64,000 nt of DNA from Shimazuella alba (GCF_009831235.1 NZ_WUUL01000013.1:53650-117649); one strand, 5' to 3'; shown: positions 1-11,697, counted from the first letter of the stretch. Program-made: numbers and translations. The notes: generated from the letters alone by a model not told the origin.

Positions 1-85
1 GGACAGGGAAAGCAATAAGATGGTCACCCCCTGCCCCATATGCTTGGGCAAGATACAGGAAAACAACCAGAAGTAATTCCCTCAA
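1..85 (-). CDS. Possible 5' end of a minus-strand gene running off the window
   Basis: A short open frame reads from a TTG at 85 towards the window edge. It encodes a hydrophobic N-terminus that would suit a signal or membrane segment (Leu/Val-rich, then an AQAYGAGGDH stretch). A frame-linked GTG further upstream behind a GGGAGG sequence is interrupted by a TGA, so either TTG is the true start or the gene is decayed. Only about 28 codons are visible and no family is recognised. Confidence 0.2.
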   Translation of the reverse strand, partial: MRELLLVVFLYLAQAYGAGGDHLIAFPV

Positions 86-136
86 TAAGAGGTAGAGTTC
101 TTCTGTTGAATTTCAACTGTTCACATTAGGGCCGCC

Positions 137-190
137 TCCCTCGTTGTTGGATATCCTTACAGGATGATGACTTCGAGGGACAATTTTTCT
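137..190 (+). terminator. Terminator-like hairpin
   Basis: TCCCTCG (137-143) pairs with CGAGGGA (174-180). There is an inner ATCCT/AGGAT stem, and a short T-run follows at 184-188. It may end a gene to the left of the window or be a structured leader. I see nothing else convincing between 190 and 485. Confidence 0.35.
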
Positions 191-485
191 TATCTCTTCT
201 ACCCTCATTCGAATTTACGAGCTCTTGGAACTTAACTAATAAAATATCCCCCTCTGTTCACTCTCTTTTTTTTGCTATATTTACTCAGGTAAAATAAACA
301 TACCAATTTCCCCTTTGGAGTTCTTCCATAACGATTAAACCTTAAAAATCAACATTGAAAAATATGTTCTGTTGCTCGAACGATTACCATCATAAGATCG
401 TGGAGCATATCCTATCTATCCTACTTCAATGCCACATCAGCCTCTCCAAGAACCGGACGATATTTAATTTGCATCCTCATTATTA

Positions 486-494
486 TGCTATAAT
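486..494 (+). promoter_or_regulatory. Extended -10 promoter of the STAND NTPase gene
   Basis: TGCTATAAT is a perfect extended -10 (TGn plus TATAAT). The -35 is poor (TTGCAT at 469-474 with only 14 nt spacing), as is common with extended -10 promoters. The expected transcript start near 501 leaves a leader of about 30 nt with an AAAGAGGTG ribosome site before the ATG at 532. Confidence 0.55.
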
Positions 495-519
495 TTTGAC
501 TATCCCAACTATTGCATAA

Positions 520-4008
<3,489 letters not shown>

Positions 4009-4034
4009 GCCTTTTTTGTCACTTTAGACTGAAA

Positions 4035-4070
4035 AAAACCACTTCTGAAAAACGATTCAGAAGTGGTTTT
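4035..4070 (+). terminator. Intrinsic terminator after the STAND gene
   Basis: A perfect 15-bp stem, AAAACCACTTCTGAA (4035-4049) with its complement at 4056-4070, ends in TTTT. The A/T flanks would let it work on both strands. Confidence 0.85.
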
Positions 4071-4255
4071 AAGTAAATAAAGACGATATTCAAACTGACT
4101 TCATTTTTCGTTCCAAATGATCGTCTGGAACGATGTCTTCCAATTCGATGAATTCAAACTGATTTCTTTCTTTTTTTTCATTTTTTGTTAATACATGAAA
4201 TCCTTATTTATTCTCGTCGTTACTCGTTTATTCGACAAATACTCCAAAAGCTTTG

Positions 4256-4264
4256 TGCTATACT
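4256..4264 (+). promoter_or_regulatory. Extended -10 promoter of the 4308 cassette gene
   Basis: TGCTATACT is an extended -10. No good -35 is seen at 17 bp. The distance from the -10 to the ATG is 43 nt. Confidence 0.4.
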
Positions 4265-4307
4265 AAATACAACGTTATTGCCAACCCAGCGTGAGAAAGG
4301 TCACCTG

Positions 4308-4742
4308 ATGAAGGACAACAAGCTTACCATCACAAAAACGTGCATCCCAGGGACGAAGGTCCACTCCCTGTACCTGTGGCAGGGTAAGTGCTACTACATC
4401 TTCCCTGACCTCACTTCCGAGACTCGACTCGGGGACATCACTGTCTTCACGACACTCCACCACACGGTGTACGTAGACGGTGATCGGCGCTTCAAGGTGC
4501 AGCCGAATGGAGACTCGAAGAAGCGCTTCTTCAGTACAGATAAGGATATGCCCGGCACTGTCAATATGCGCAGTCGTTTCGGCATCTGGCTCCAAGTCAT
4601 CGGGCACTATCTCTTCAGTGCGGAAGACGGGCAGGAGCCGGAGCACCTCATCAACACGGAGGACCCGAAGCTCGAAGAGGATCGCATGGTTAACGACTGG
4701 TGGTTTCTTTGGCTCCGGGATAACCAGCGTGAGTCGAACTGA
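4308..4742 (+). CDS. Unknown 144-aa protein, GC-rich cassette gene
   Basis: I do not recognise this family. The start at 4308 is chosen because GAAAGGTCACC lies just upstream; the longer frame from 4185 has no ribosome site and is AT-rich. The protein is soluble, rich in aromatic and charged residues, and ends WWFLWLRDNQRESN. Codon use is striking: most codons end in C or G (CTC, ACC, AAG, GAC), whereas both neighbours are AT-rich. No signal peptide or membrane segment is visible. It is monocistronic, with its own -10 upstream and a hairpin downstream, and belongs to the set of nine foreign-looking single genes in this window. Phage origin is possible but not shown for this gene alone. Confidence 0.75.
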   Translation: MKDNKLTITKTCIPGTKVHSLYLWQGKCYYIFPDLTSETRLGDITVFTTLHHTVYVDGDRRFKVQPNGDSKKRFFSTDKDMPGTVNMRSRFGIWLQVIGHYLFSAEDGQEPEHLINTEDPKLEEDRMVNDWWFLWLRDNQRESN

Positions 4743-4770
4743 TCGCTTCTCTGGATAAGGCAATAGCCTC

Positions 4771-4791
4771 GCTCCTCTCCATGAGAGGAGC
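4771..4791 (+). terminator. Hairpin after the 4308 gene
   Basis: GCTCCTCT (4771-4778) pairs with AGAGGAGC (4784-4791). No T-run follows, so it may be a weak terminator or a mRNA-stabilising hairpin. A further GCGGC/GCCGC hairpin with a T-rich tail lies near 4886-4905. Confidence 0.4.
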
Positions 4792-5037
4792 ACCAATTAC
4801 ACTTTCAAAAAATCCATATATAGATTGTTATCATCTCCGCAGATAAAAAACATACTTCTAAAAATTTGCTTTTGTATTCTTTTCCGCGGCTTTCGCCGCT
4901 TATTTTAGTACTCGTTCAAATACCAAGCTTACAAAAAACAGATAGAAGTGCTGTTCCATCTCAAAAATCCATTTCTATCAATTCTATCATTATTGGAATC
5001 CTAGCCAGCAATGTTCCCTAACTAGACCATGTGTATG

Positions 5038-5185
5038 TTAATCACACACTTCTAATGTTCCTGTGACGATCGTTTTCTCTGGAAGGTAATTGTACGGCAC
5101 TGGCAGATCTCCATCATGCACAACATACGGCTCATGGACAGTGAGATTTAGGAATCTACGCTCTTTTAGTAGATTGGGAAAACAC
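5038..5185 (-). pseudogene. C-terminal fragment of an unknown gene cut off by the IS remnant
   Basis: One minus frame stays open from about 5185 to a TAA at 5038-5040 and gives a protein-like tail (…LTVHEPYVVHDGDLPVP… ending LEVCD). Its upstream part is missing: the frame runs into the transposase remnant beginning at 5203. I read it as the 3' end of a gene disrupted by an insertion sequence. The family is not recognised. Confidence 0.4.
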
Positions 5186-5202
5186 TATTTTATGAATTCT
5201 AA

Positions 5203-5460
5203 CTATCCTTTGAATTGTACGCGATCAACCCATGAATGAGTTGCCCTTTTTGGGAATCCCCCTCTTTTATCCACAAAAGATTCTTTGTTCTGGTACTTTT
5301 TCATCCAATCCTTCACTTGACTTTCCTTTCGTATTCCTAATTCATTTGCAACTGCTCGATAACTTTTCTCTTGTTCGAGATACATTTTTCACTGCTTTTC
5401 ATCAACGATTGGATGACCCCTATATATTTGCACCAATTTTTTTGCAGTGTGGCTTGGAAC
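5203..5460 (-). pseudogene. IS3-type transposase N-terminal remnant
   Basis: The minus strand encodes a helix-turn-helix segment typical of IS3/IS150 OrfA proteins: YLEQEKSYRAVANELGI followed by SQVKDWMKKYQ. Upstream in the same frame is a degraded start (YPSHTAKK-like) separated by a stop codon. Nothing of the catalytic OrfB remains. No terminal inverted repeats could be made out. This is a dead insertion-sequence fragment. Confidence 0.6.
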
Positions 5461-5544
5461 AGAACGATTGTTGTCCTACTTCTATAGCTGTGTTATTCTG
5501 TCGTAATACCTACTTTAGTAGGTCAATTTACAGGAGTGATTAGC

Positions 5545-6330
5545 ATGTTAAAACAGCATGATGATTTTATCCGAAAAATAAAAAAGCAAATAAAAGATGA
5601 TGAACGTTTTATAGGTATACTAGCAGGAGGTTCCATGATAAACAATACGATGGATCAATTTAGTGATCTTGATTTGATTCTCGTTTATGACTCAACCTTT
5701 CAAAACAGCATACTAAAAAATAGATTACAAATTGCAAGTGAATTCGGTCATCTCTTATCGGGATTTACTGGGGAGCATGTAGGTGAGCCTCGATTACTGA
5801 TTTGTTTATACAAAGCTCCTATTCTTCATGTAGATTTAAAATTTGTAACTTTGGAAGAGGTAAAGAACGGAGTGGAGAAACCTATTATCGTTTGGCAGAG
5901 GGATTCATCTTTAAGTCAACTACTCAGTAAAACAAATTATTCTTATCCCTATCCTGATATACAATGGATGGAAGATCGATTTTGGGTTTGGATACATTAT
6001 AGTGCTACAAAACTTGGAAGAGGAGAACTATTTGAGGTAGTTCATTTCCTTTCATTTCTCAGAGAAACTGTTATAGGTCCATTAGCGTTAATGAAAAACA
6101 ATTTGTTACCAAGAGGGGTACGAGGGATTGAAAAAGATGCTCCAGAACTTACTGAAAAACTGAAAAGAACAGTAGCCATCCATGAAAAGAAAAGCTGTTA
6201 TAACGCAATTATATCTTCAATATCTCTATATTTAGATCTTAGACGAGATTATGAAGAAGATATCCAAATAAAATATGAAGCTCAAAAAGAATCTATTAAG
6301 TATTTAGAAGAAGTATACATTAAAAGTTAA
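5545..6330 (+). CDS. Nucleotidyltransferase-domain protein
   Basis: The 261-residue protein has a Pol-beta-type nucleotidyltransferase motif near the N-terminus: GGS at residues 28-30 followed by D41-x-D43, the two metal-binding aspartates, inside LAGGSMINNTMDQFSDLDL. Family members transfer nucleotides to antibiotics (aminoglycoside adenylyltransferases) or to other small substrates. The rest of the sequence is too divergent for me to name a substrate. The start ATG at 5545 is preceded by AGGAGTG; the GTG at 5536 lies inside that ribosome site. Codon use is host-like. It stands alone between an IS remnant and a broken hydrolase gene. A resistance or housekeeping role cannot be decided from sequence. 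Confidence 0.75.
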   Translation: MLKQHDDFIRKIKKQIKDDERFIGILAGGSMINNTMDQFSDLDLILVYDSTFQNSILKNRLQIASEFGHLLSGFTGEHVGEPRLLICLYKAPILHVDLKFVTLEEVKNGVEKPIIVWQRDSSLSQLLSKTNYSYPYPDIQWMEDRFWVWIHYSATKLGRGELFEVVHFLSFLRETVIGPLALMKNNLLPRGVRGIEKDAPELTEKLKRTVAIHEKKSCYNAIISSISLYLDLRRDYEEDIQIKYEAQKESIKYLEEVYIKS

Positions 6331-6479
6331 TAGGACTTCCCATTTTCGTTCTATCAACATCTCAGTCTCCTTTATCTGGTCAAATTGCGCTTTATGACAA
6401 TGCTGGTTCTATGCCTATGAGGAGTTTATAAGTATTCACACCATTTAGGGAACTTTTCTATATGGGTATCGCCATTTTG

Positions 6480-6893
6480 CCAATTTATAAGCATGACGAT
6501 CTACAGTGATATCTTCGGCTGGGGGTTTGCTGCTTTTTCCGGTACCTAAGCGACTAAACTCAGAGTTACATAACCTGATTTGTTGATTGCATCTACATAA
6601 GAGTATGTTTCATGCTGATAAGGAAAGTCCCAATATGTACTTGTGAGAGTAAATCCAGGCACCAATACATGAATGGTTTTCCCAGTTGGATCTCCTTGGC
6701 TGCATAAATTTCCCGTTACTTGATAGGTTACAGACTTCCCTTTTCCCAGTGATACAGGAAACGAATGGCTGATACACTTCTTGGTGGTCTCAGTCCCTTC
6801 TGCAAAACTTAAAGAAGTTTGCAGAAACAGAGACAGAACAAGAAATATTCCGCAGAGAATGGAGAGAGGACGATAGAAAGAATGAGATCTCAT
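6480..6893 (-). pseudogene. Secreted alpha/beta hydrolase, frameshifted and 3'-truncated
   Basis: The N-terminal 115 residues are intact: a signal peptide (about residues 1-31, ending SLSFAEG) and the start of an alpha/beta-hydrolase fold (IHVLVPGFTLTSTYWDF). Then the frame ends at LSLVA. The +1 frame continues with RLGTGKSSKPPAEDITVD, the expected next family block (usually LDRLGTGKSS). One base, probably the A of a GAT codon, has been lost. Homology stops near 6480, before the catalytic serine, so the gene is both shifted and truncated. A good ribosome site (GGAGG) precedes the ATG. Confidence 0.75.
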
Positions 6894-7031
6894 ACATTAC
6901 TACCTCCTATGATTTGATTGTAAGATTAGTTAGATAATTATAGTTATATCACAATATTTTCTATCCTACTATCGCTGTTCCTGCACTCCATTAGCATTAT
7001 TAATCGCTGTGATAAAGAAGAAAATAATACA

Positions 7032-7181
7032 CTAATATAAATCAATTTTTCCATCAAATGGGGTGCGTCCATCTCTTTCTTGAACTTCATAATCGCAGAG
7101 GGAGTATGTTAATGGGGCAAGGATTTCCCAAAAGTAGGGATTGATACATAAAAACAAAGCACTAATCGGAATCCTGATCAC
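7032..7181 (-). CDS. Possible small ORF or gene remnant (49 aa)
   Basis: A minus frame is open from about 7222 to a TAG at 7032-7034, with a GTG at 7181 as its only start. It reads as protein-like sequence (…PYFWEILAPLTYSL… then EVQERDGRTPFDGK). No clear ribosome site is seen. It may be a real small protein or the end of a decayed gene; I would not rely on it. It is the only thing I see in the 340-bp gap 6894-7233. Confidence 0.25.
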   Translation of the reverse strand: MIRIPISALFLCINPYFWEILAPLTYSLCDYEVQERDGRTPFDGKIDLY

Positions 7182-7233
7182 ATATAACTTAGAGGATAAA
7201 GGGTTGATTAGAGGAAAAAGTTAACTTATAGCA

Positions 7234-8295
7234 TTGGTAAATAAACATGACCGACAAGGAGTGTATAAATTATTTAAACTTACTAGATCCAATCGATTTG
7301 CCGATTATTTAAAAAGGTATGTATCCCAAGACAAGAGTACGAAACCATTTCTGCAAAGTGATCTTGCATATTTGGGTAATATCACCCCTAAGGAAGAAAA
7401 AGAAATAGCACAGCGTTTAGAAATATTTTTTACTCGATTAGCATCCAAGGCTTCAAATTGGAAAATGGCAAGGCGTGCTTTTTCTAACGAAATATTCATC
7501 CCGGAGACGTATTTCAAATTCGCCCGATCCTTTGCTTTCCGTAAATCCGGCCCACTTCCCAATCATGTCACTGAGCACCTCCATAAACGAGGCTATACCG
7601 ACCAAGATTTAAAAGAATGTATAGGTTTAGCAGCAATACCAGCAGTTTGCATGACAGATGATGAGTTTCAACGAGTGAAGAAGTTTCGGTTGGAATGCCC
7701 TGTTCCCGAAGTAGGTTTTCGTATCATGCGAGTGGAAGATAGGGATCGGTATTTAACTGGAGAATTTCATTCTATTTGTGGATTTTGGACAGATCATATG
7801 CATTATGATGGGGCTGCTAGCGATAAGTTGATCTATGATCTGTTGCGTTTGGACTACCCAAAGTCTGATTATCGAGCTCACGAAAAAAAATTTTATGCGA
7901 TCCGCTTTGCTCTCAAGCATGCTCCATTGAAAGGTCAGATCCCTTTTATGAACCGCATAAAAATCAATGAATATGGGGAAATTTCCTCTCACAATACTCC
8001 GGGAAATCCACTAACAGCAAATGGCTTTACAGCTACGCGCGAACCCCTTTTAGTTCCTGAATATAAAGCTACTGCCTTTCAACCGATCCCTCTAATCGAA
8101 GAACAAACTTGTCTTGGCTATTTGGATAAGCATGGCAAGTTTCATGAGGAATTTATGTTTTACAAAGGCAAATGGATAATCAAAAAACAATACGAAAAGC
8201 AGAAAGAAAGCGAAAAATCTATCTCTGTATTAAAAGTTCGCATCTCTGATCCCCCAAAAAGACCCCATGAGAACTCTCTAGTGATGGATCGATGA
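7234..8295 (+). CDS. Unknown 353-aa soluble protein
   Basis: Not recognised. The frame is bounded upstream by a TAA at 7222, so the TTG at 7234 is the earliest start. Its nearest purine-rich site (GAGGAAAAAG) is about 15 nt away, so the exact start is uncertain. The protein has no signal peptide or membrane helix and is rich in basic and aromatic residues. The central part carries HMHYDGAASDK and a well-formed LRLDYPKSDYRAHEK stretch, and the C-terminus is lysine-rich and low in complexity. Codon use is host-like. It is monocistronic and convergent with the double-MerR gene. A catalytic role is possible, but I see no diagnostic motif. Confidence 0.65.
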   Translation: MVNKHDRQGVYKLFKLTRSNRFADYLKRYVSQDKSTKPFLQSDLAYLGNITPKEEKEIAQRLEIFFTRLASKASNWKMARRAFSNEIFIPETYFKFARSFAFRKSGPLPNHVTEHLHKRGYTDQDLKECIGLAAIPAVCMTDDEFQRVKKFRLECPVPEVGFRIMRVEDRDRYLTGEFHSICGFWTDHMHYDGAASDKLIYDLLRLDYPKSDYRAHEKKFYAIRFALKHAPLKGQIPFMNRIKINEYGEISSHNTPGNPLTANGFTATREPLLVPEYKATAFQPIPLIEEQTCLGYLDKHGKFHEEFMFYKGKWIIKKQYEKQKESEKSISVLKVRISDPPKRPHENSLVMDR

Positions 8296-8393
8296 TGGAA
8301 AAAATAGACGAAAAATTTCATATTATCAAAAACTCCCTTGCTCTTATCCTTCGGAGTTCTTTTTATGCTTAGACGCAACGTAAACTTCTATTT

Positions 8394-9104
8394 TCATTCT
8401 ATTAGCTGCAGTTGTATGCACAAACGATATAAATAATGGATGCCACGCACCTGATTTTGGATTTGTTTGTGAATATAACGAAGCGAATCATGAGCAATCT
8501 TTTCTGTTTGTTTGGCATCATGATGATCTAAATCTTTTAGAGCCTGCTTCAAAGATGTTAAATCTATTGAATAAATAAAAGGTCTTAAAGAGTTTATGAT
8601 AAGGATTTTTCGGATATGGGATCGCTTAAAAAGACGATAGTTATTGGTTTTATCGCGATCTGGAGTAATAAGCCCGATCTTTTCCCAGTGACGAATAGCG
8701 GAAGCAGGAATATGTGTCTCCGCTGAAACTTCCCCAATGGTAAGCAGTCTGTTACCTGCTTTTTTGTCCACATCGGATAGTGTATGGGACAACGCCATAT
8801 CTAATAGCTTTTCTGCAATCTTTTTTTCTTGATAGAGATTGGCTTGAGCTTCATTTATCAATGAAAAAGCTGCTTCGATATCTCTGATTTGAATACATCG
8901 AAGGACTTTCGAGGTAACGTCCATTCCAAAACCGCCAGACATGGCTTGAATACATTCAAAATAAGCTACATGTTCCTCCGTATATATTCGATAACCACTC
9001 GCCGAACGCTGCACAATGGGAATAAGTCCACGTGATTCATAATGTCGCAGGGCACTTGTACTAAGCTTTAATTTGCGTGCGATATCAATCGGGCGTTTAT
9101 TCAT
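8394..9104 (-). CDS. Transcriptional regulator with two MerR-type helix-turn-helix domains
   Basis: The 236-residue protein has two MerR winged-helix modules in tandem: residues of about 4-70 (IARKLKLSTSALRHYESRGL, GYRIYTEE) and about 118-185 (TIGEVSAETHIPASAIRHWE, NYRLFKR). A C-terminal helical region follows. MerR proteins usually carry one such domain and dimerise, so a built-in pair suggests asymmetric or monomeric DNA binding. I placed the start at 9104, behind GGAAGGTG; the longer frame to 9263 runs through the promoter region. It is divergent from the 9254 gene, which is its likeliest target. No metal-binding cysteines or drug-binding domain are visible. Confidence 0.8.
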   Translation of the reverse strand: MNKRPIDIARKLKLSTSALRHYESRGLIPIVQRSASGYRIYTEEHVAYFECIQAMSGGFGMDVTSKVLRCIQIRDIEAAFSLINEAQANLYQEKKIAEKLLDMALSHTLSDVDKKAGNRLLTIGEVSAETHIPASAIRHWEKIGLITPDRDKTNNYRLFKRSHIRKILIINSLRPFIYSIDLTSLKQALKDLDHHDAKQTEKIAHDSLRYIHKQIQNQVRGIHYLYRLCIQLQLIE

Positions 9105-9153
9105 CCTGCACCTTCCTTTGATCCTATTGTAAGGTTCCCTCATAAAAACCGCT

Positions 9154-9202
9154 TTGACAAAGAAAAAATATATCATAACCTTATCATTTGCACTCATGTT
9201 AT
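9154..9202. promoter_or_regulatory. Divergent promoter region between the MerR gene and orf 9254
   Basis: A perfect -35 hexamer TTGACA (9154-9159) faces the 9254 gene, but no good -10 sits at the normal distance. A split dyad ATAAC (9175-9179) and GTTAT (9198-9202), 18 bp apart, could be a MerR operator. MerR-regulated promoters typically have over-long spacers with such dyads. Confidence 0.3.
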
Positions 9203-9253
9203 AGACTGGAGAAGTAAGTGAAATTGTTTGTAAATGAAAAAGGGGTCTTGCAA

Positions 9254-9793
9254 ATGCAATCACTAAAGGAACTTCTGGAAGAAAACAAAAAGGATACCAT
9301 TTTTACCATTGCCCAATTTATCGAAAAACATATAGCGGAAAACTGGCAAATCATACTGAAAAAAAACCACGATCAATTGATGGACGCATACCACAAAGCC
9401 GGAGATATGGCATATGGAACATATTTAAATTTATTGTATCTAACGATTCATCAGCAGCTAAAAGAAGCCAAATTAAACCCTCATCCAAGACTGCCAGGTG
9501 ACTTTGATATCTCCAGAGAATGGGGACAAAATGCGGAAGGAACGGACCAACAACGTTGGATGTGGAGTACGATTCATCAAATAAAAACCGGAGAGCCAAT
9601 TGGTACCATTGTAACAATCGTTTTTCACGATCACACCCAATTTCGACTCCCACGATCTCCGCAGATCATTGGTTTAACGGAAACAACCAAAGATACCATT
9701 GTAGAAGTTCTTTCCCAGCAGTCCAATGATTTTAAACATGCACTGGAATTCACAGTAGAATATGCTAAATACTTGGAAAATCAAAATGGATAG
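9254..9793 (+). CDS. Unknown 179-aa protein, probable MerR target
   Basis: Not recognised. The ATG at 9254 follows AAAAAGGGG. A GTG at 9218 behind GGAG is an alternative that would add 12 residues. The protein is mostly helical: the N-terminal half resembles a helical-bundle ligand-binding or regulatory domain (…ELLEENKKDTIFTIAQF…). The C-terminal half begins with a beta-rich block (IGTIVTIVFHDHTQFRLP). It lies back to back with the double-MerR regulator, which suggests regulation by it. A terminator follows. Confidence 0.6.
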   Translation: MQSLKELLEENKKDTIFTIAQFIEKHIAENWQIILKKNHDQLMDAYHKAGDMAYGTYLNLLYLTIHQQLKEAKLNPHPRLPGDFDISREWGQNAEGTDQQRWMWSTIHQIKTGEPIGTIVTIVFHDHTQFRLPRSPQIIGLTETTKDTIVEVLSQQSNDFKHALEFTVEYAKYLENQNG

Positions 9794-9919
9794 TGATATA
9801 AATCCTCTTTGCTTTTATCGCTTATCCAGACGATAAGAGAACCAGATTAAGCGCCAATAAACCATTATCGAATCGTTTTAAGCATTTTATTTTTGACAGA
9901 GAAACTGCTTTGCCAAAAT

Positions 9920-9952
9920 AAAACCTCTGGCACTTGGTCCGCCAGAGGTTTT
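9920..9952. terminator. Bidirectional terminator
   Basis: AAAACCTCTGGC (9920-9931) pairs perfectly with GCCAGAGGTTTT (9941-9952). It serves orf 9254 and the convergent acetyltransferase. Confidence 0.85.
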
Positions 9953-9995
9953 ATTTCATTATCTTAAACTATGCTCTTCTTTCTAATAGTCCCTT

Positions 9996-10550
9996 TTATT
10001 CAAACATCAGATACCAATATATTGCAGTTTCATCATTTTGCTTGTCTATACCTTTGTATACGCAAAAATCAAAGCCACCAATTACAAAGCCACAACTTTC
10101 ATAAAACTTGCACGCTCTCACATTATTATTCTGTGTTTCTAGCATAATACCTGGCATGTTATGAGATCGTGCCCACTGTTTTGCTTGTTCGATCAGTCTT
10201 CTCCCTATCCCATGCATCCTGAATCGTGCGTCTACTTTTATATCTTCTACATACGCATACTGATTCCAGTTTCTTTTTAAAATGATTTGTCCGACTACTT
10301 GATTTTCTACAAATGCGAAGTAGATGATTTGATTCGGATTATCAATGTACGTAAAATAATCCTCCATTGACATCTCTTCGTATGGTTCACCAATGTAGCT
10401 CTTTCGATAACTTGGGATTTCTTTTATCGTGTAACTGATTTCCTGACCTTTTGCGGACAAAACAAGGGCAGAATCCACGATAAAACTCTCATCCACGTTC
10501 ATATTCTTGATTTGATCTTCATTTCTCATTTCTCTAATAAAAATATCCAT
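9996..10550 (-). CDS. satA: GNAT acetyltransferase, streptothricin acetyltransferase (SatA) type
   Basis: The 184-residue protein matches the SatA/YyaR group of Bacillus throughout: an N-terminal IREMRNEDQIK block, VDESFIVDS, then VGQIILKRNW, AYVEDIKVDARFRMHGIGRR (the acetyl-CoA binding loop), MLETQNNNVRACKFYESCGF and a GGFDFCVYKG/YWYLMFE end. This group acetylates the beta-lysine of streptothricin and inactivates it. That is known for the family and inferred here. Length is as expected. The ATG follows AGGAGG. It is monocistronic with host codon use. Confidence 0.8.
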   Translation of the reverse strand: MDIFIREMRNEDQIKNMNVDESFIVDSALVLSAKGQEISYTIKEIPSYRKSYIGEPYEEMSMEDYFTYIDNPNQIIYFAFVENQVVGQIILKRNWNQYAYVEDIKVDARFRMHGIGRRLIEQAKQWARSHNMPGIMLETQNNNVRACKFYESCGFVIGGFDFCVYKGIDKQNDETAIYWYLMFE

Positions 10551-10939
10551 TTTCGTCCTCCTAAATAAAAGTTTTTGAAGTAGAAATGGATACTTTGATG
10601 GAGCTCGGACTTAATAAAAAACGCATTTTTCGTTCAAACGGAAAACCTCCACTTTTCAGTCATCTCAATAAAAATTTTGTCAACTTCTACCCTTTTCAGA
10701 ACCCATATAGAATATATTTTATTTTGGTTTGGCATAAGAATTGACATTTTCGTGCTCTTTTATAAATTTATATCACAAAATTTAATGAGAATGGTATAAA
10801 TATGTGCACCTATCGCTATTGAAATACTTTTTTTACTGAAAGTGTCTCCCATGGTAGGAAAGGCAGTAAAATTCCATAAATGACTTATTTTCCAAAGCAA
10901 AATACATGAATGATTTTCTACCATGGATGTCTATTCTTA
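10551..10939. other. Intergenic gap with a long-span inverted repeat
   Basis: No gene was found. CCATGGTAG (10849-10857) and CTACCATGG (10918-10926) form an inverted repeat enclosing 60 bp. A TTGACA at about 10741 has a weak TATAAA 15 bp on, with no gene behind it. The repeat pair could bound a small non-autonomous element or be an operator; neither is shown. Confidence 0.3.
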
Positions 10940-10983
10940 AAAAAGCCCGGAGACTGGCACTACAAGTGTAGTACCAATCCCCT
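10940..10983 (-). terminator. Terminator of speD
   Basis: Read on the minus strand, GGGGATTGGTACTA folds with TAGTGCCAGTCTCC around a short loop. It is followed by GGGC and six T residues. Confidence 0.6.
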
Positions 10984-10996
10984 TAAAGCTCATCGC

Positions 10997-11380
10997 TTAC
11001 TTGAAGGGCTCTACTTTCATAGGCCCATCCCCCCTGCGAATTAGTCGAGCACTGTACTGCTTAGGTTTCAGTACCTTGATCAGGTACTGCATGGCAAGCG
11101 CGGGGTCAACAGTACTACCACACGTGTAGCAGTCCAGACCCGCAAACCCTTTCTCTGGGTAAGTATGGATGGTCAGGTGACTCTCGGACAGTACCACTGC
11201 AACCGTGACGCCTTGTGGCTTGAATGCCTTTGCCTTCACGGCCACAATCGTAGCACCGCAAGCTTTAGCTGCTAACTTCAGCTGCTTCTTCAGCTTCCTC
11301 TTACTATTGAGAAGAGCAGAGTCTACTCCCCAAACATCCAGAACAACGTGCCTGCCAATCGTGCTGTACTCTTCTTGCAC
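10997..11380 (-). CDS. speD: S-adenosylmethionine decarboxylase proenzyme, GC-rich cassette gene
   Basis: The 127-residue prokaryotic class 1B SAM decarboxylase makes decarboxylated SAM for spermidine synthesis. The self-cleavage site LSE/SHLTIHTYPE is intact: Ser67 would become the pyruvoyl group, and His72 and Cys87 have the family spacing (+5 and +20). It starts with GTG at 11380 behind TGGAG. No spermidine synthase (speE) is adjacent. Codon use is GC-ending, unlike the host flanks, and the gene is a single unit with its own promoter and terminator. Some cyanophages carry speD as an auxiliary gene, so a viral source is possible. The enzyme assignment is firm; the origin is inferred. Confidence 0.9.
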   Translation of the reverse strand: MQEEYSTIGRHVVLDVWGVDSALLNSKRKLKKQLKLAAKACGATIVAVKAKAFKPQGVTVAVVLSESHLTIHTYPEKGFAGLDCYTCGSTVDPALAMQYLIKVLKPKQYSARLIRRGDGPMKVEPFK

Positions 11381-11415
11381 CCAAACTCCAAGGATGAAGC
11401 AACGATCTTTCTTAG

Positions 11416-11444
11416 ATTTTAATTTAATAATTATATTTTGTAAA
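11416..11444 (-). promoter_or_regulatory. speD promoter
   Basis: On the minus strand, TTTACA (11439-11444), a 17-bp spacer and TAAAAT (11416-11421). The distance from the -10 to the GTG is about 35 nt. Confidence 0.5.
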
Positions 11445-11650
11445 TTATGAATAATTATTTTTTAAATCATTTTCTATTTTTGGGTGACATCAAATAAAGT
11501 AGTGGATCCTGAGATGACTTTTGAAATAAACGCTGTACAATTGTTCGAGACAATGATATTTCACATGATGAATCTAAGTGTCTCTAAATTTATAAGAGAA
11601 TAGTTTTAGAATACTTCTGACAAATCGTTTAATCGTTCAAGATATTTTTG

Positions 11651-11656
11651 TATAAT
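11651..11656 (+). promoter_or_regulatory. -10 element of the 11698 cassette gene
   Basis: A perfect TATAAT lies 41 nt before the ATG. The -35 region is only TTTAAT at 17-bp spacing. Confidence 0.45.
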
Positions 11657-11697
11657 AAAAAAGCAAGAAGATCCGCAAACCCTGATTGGAGAAACAC

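Noticed and set aside
4275..4796. 173-residue minus-strand ORF opposite the 4308 gene
   Set aside because: A shadow that stays open because of the GC-rich codons of the plus-strand gene; the plus strand has the ribosome site and promoter.
6331..6470. Short plus frame with SPLSGQIALYDNAGSMP-like sequence
   Set aside because: Looks protein-like for about 20 residues but has no start, no domain and no continuation; too little to call.
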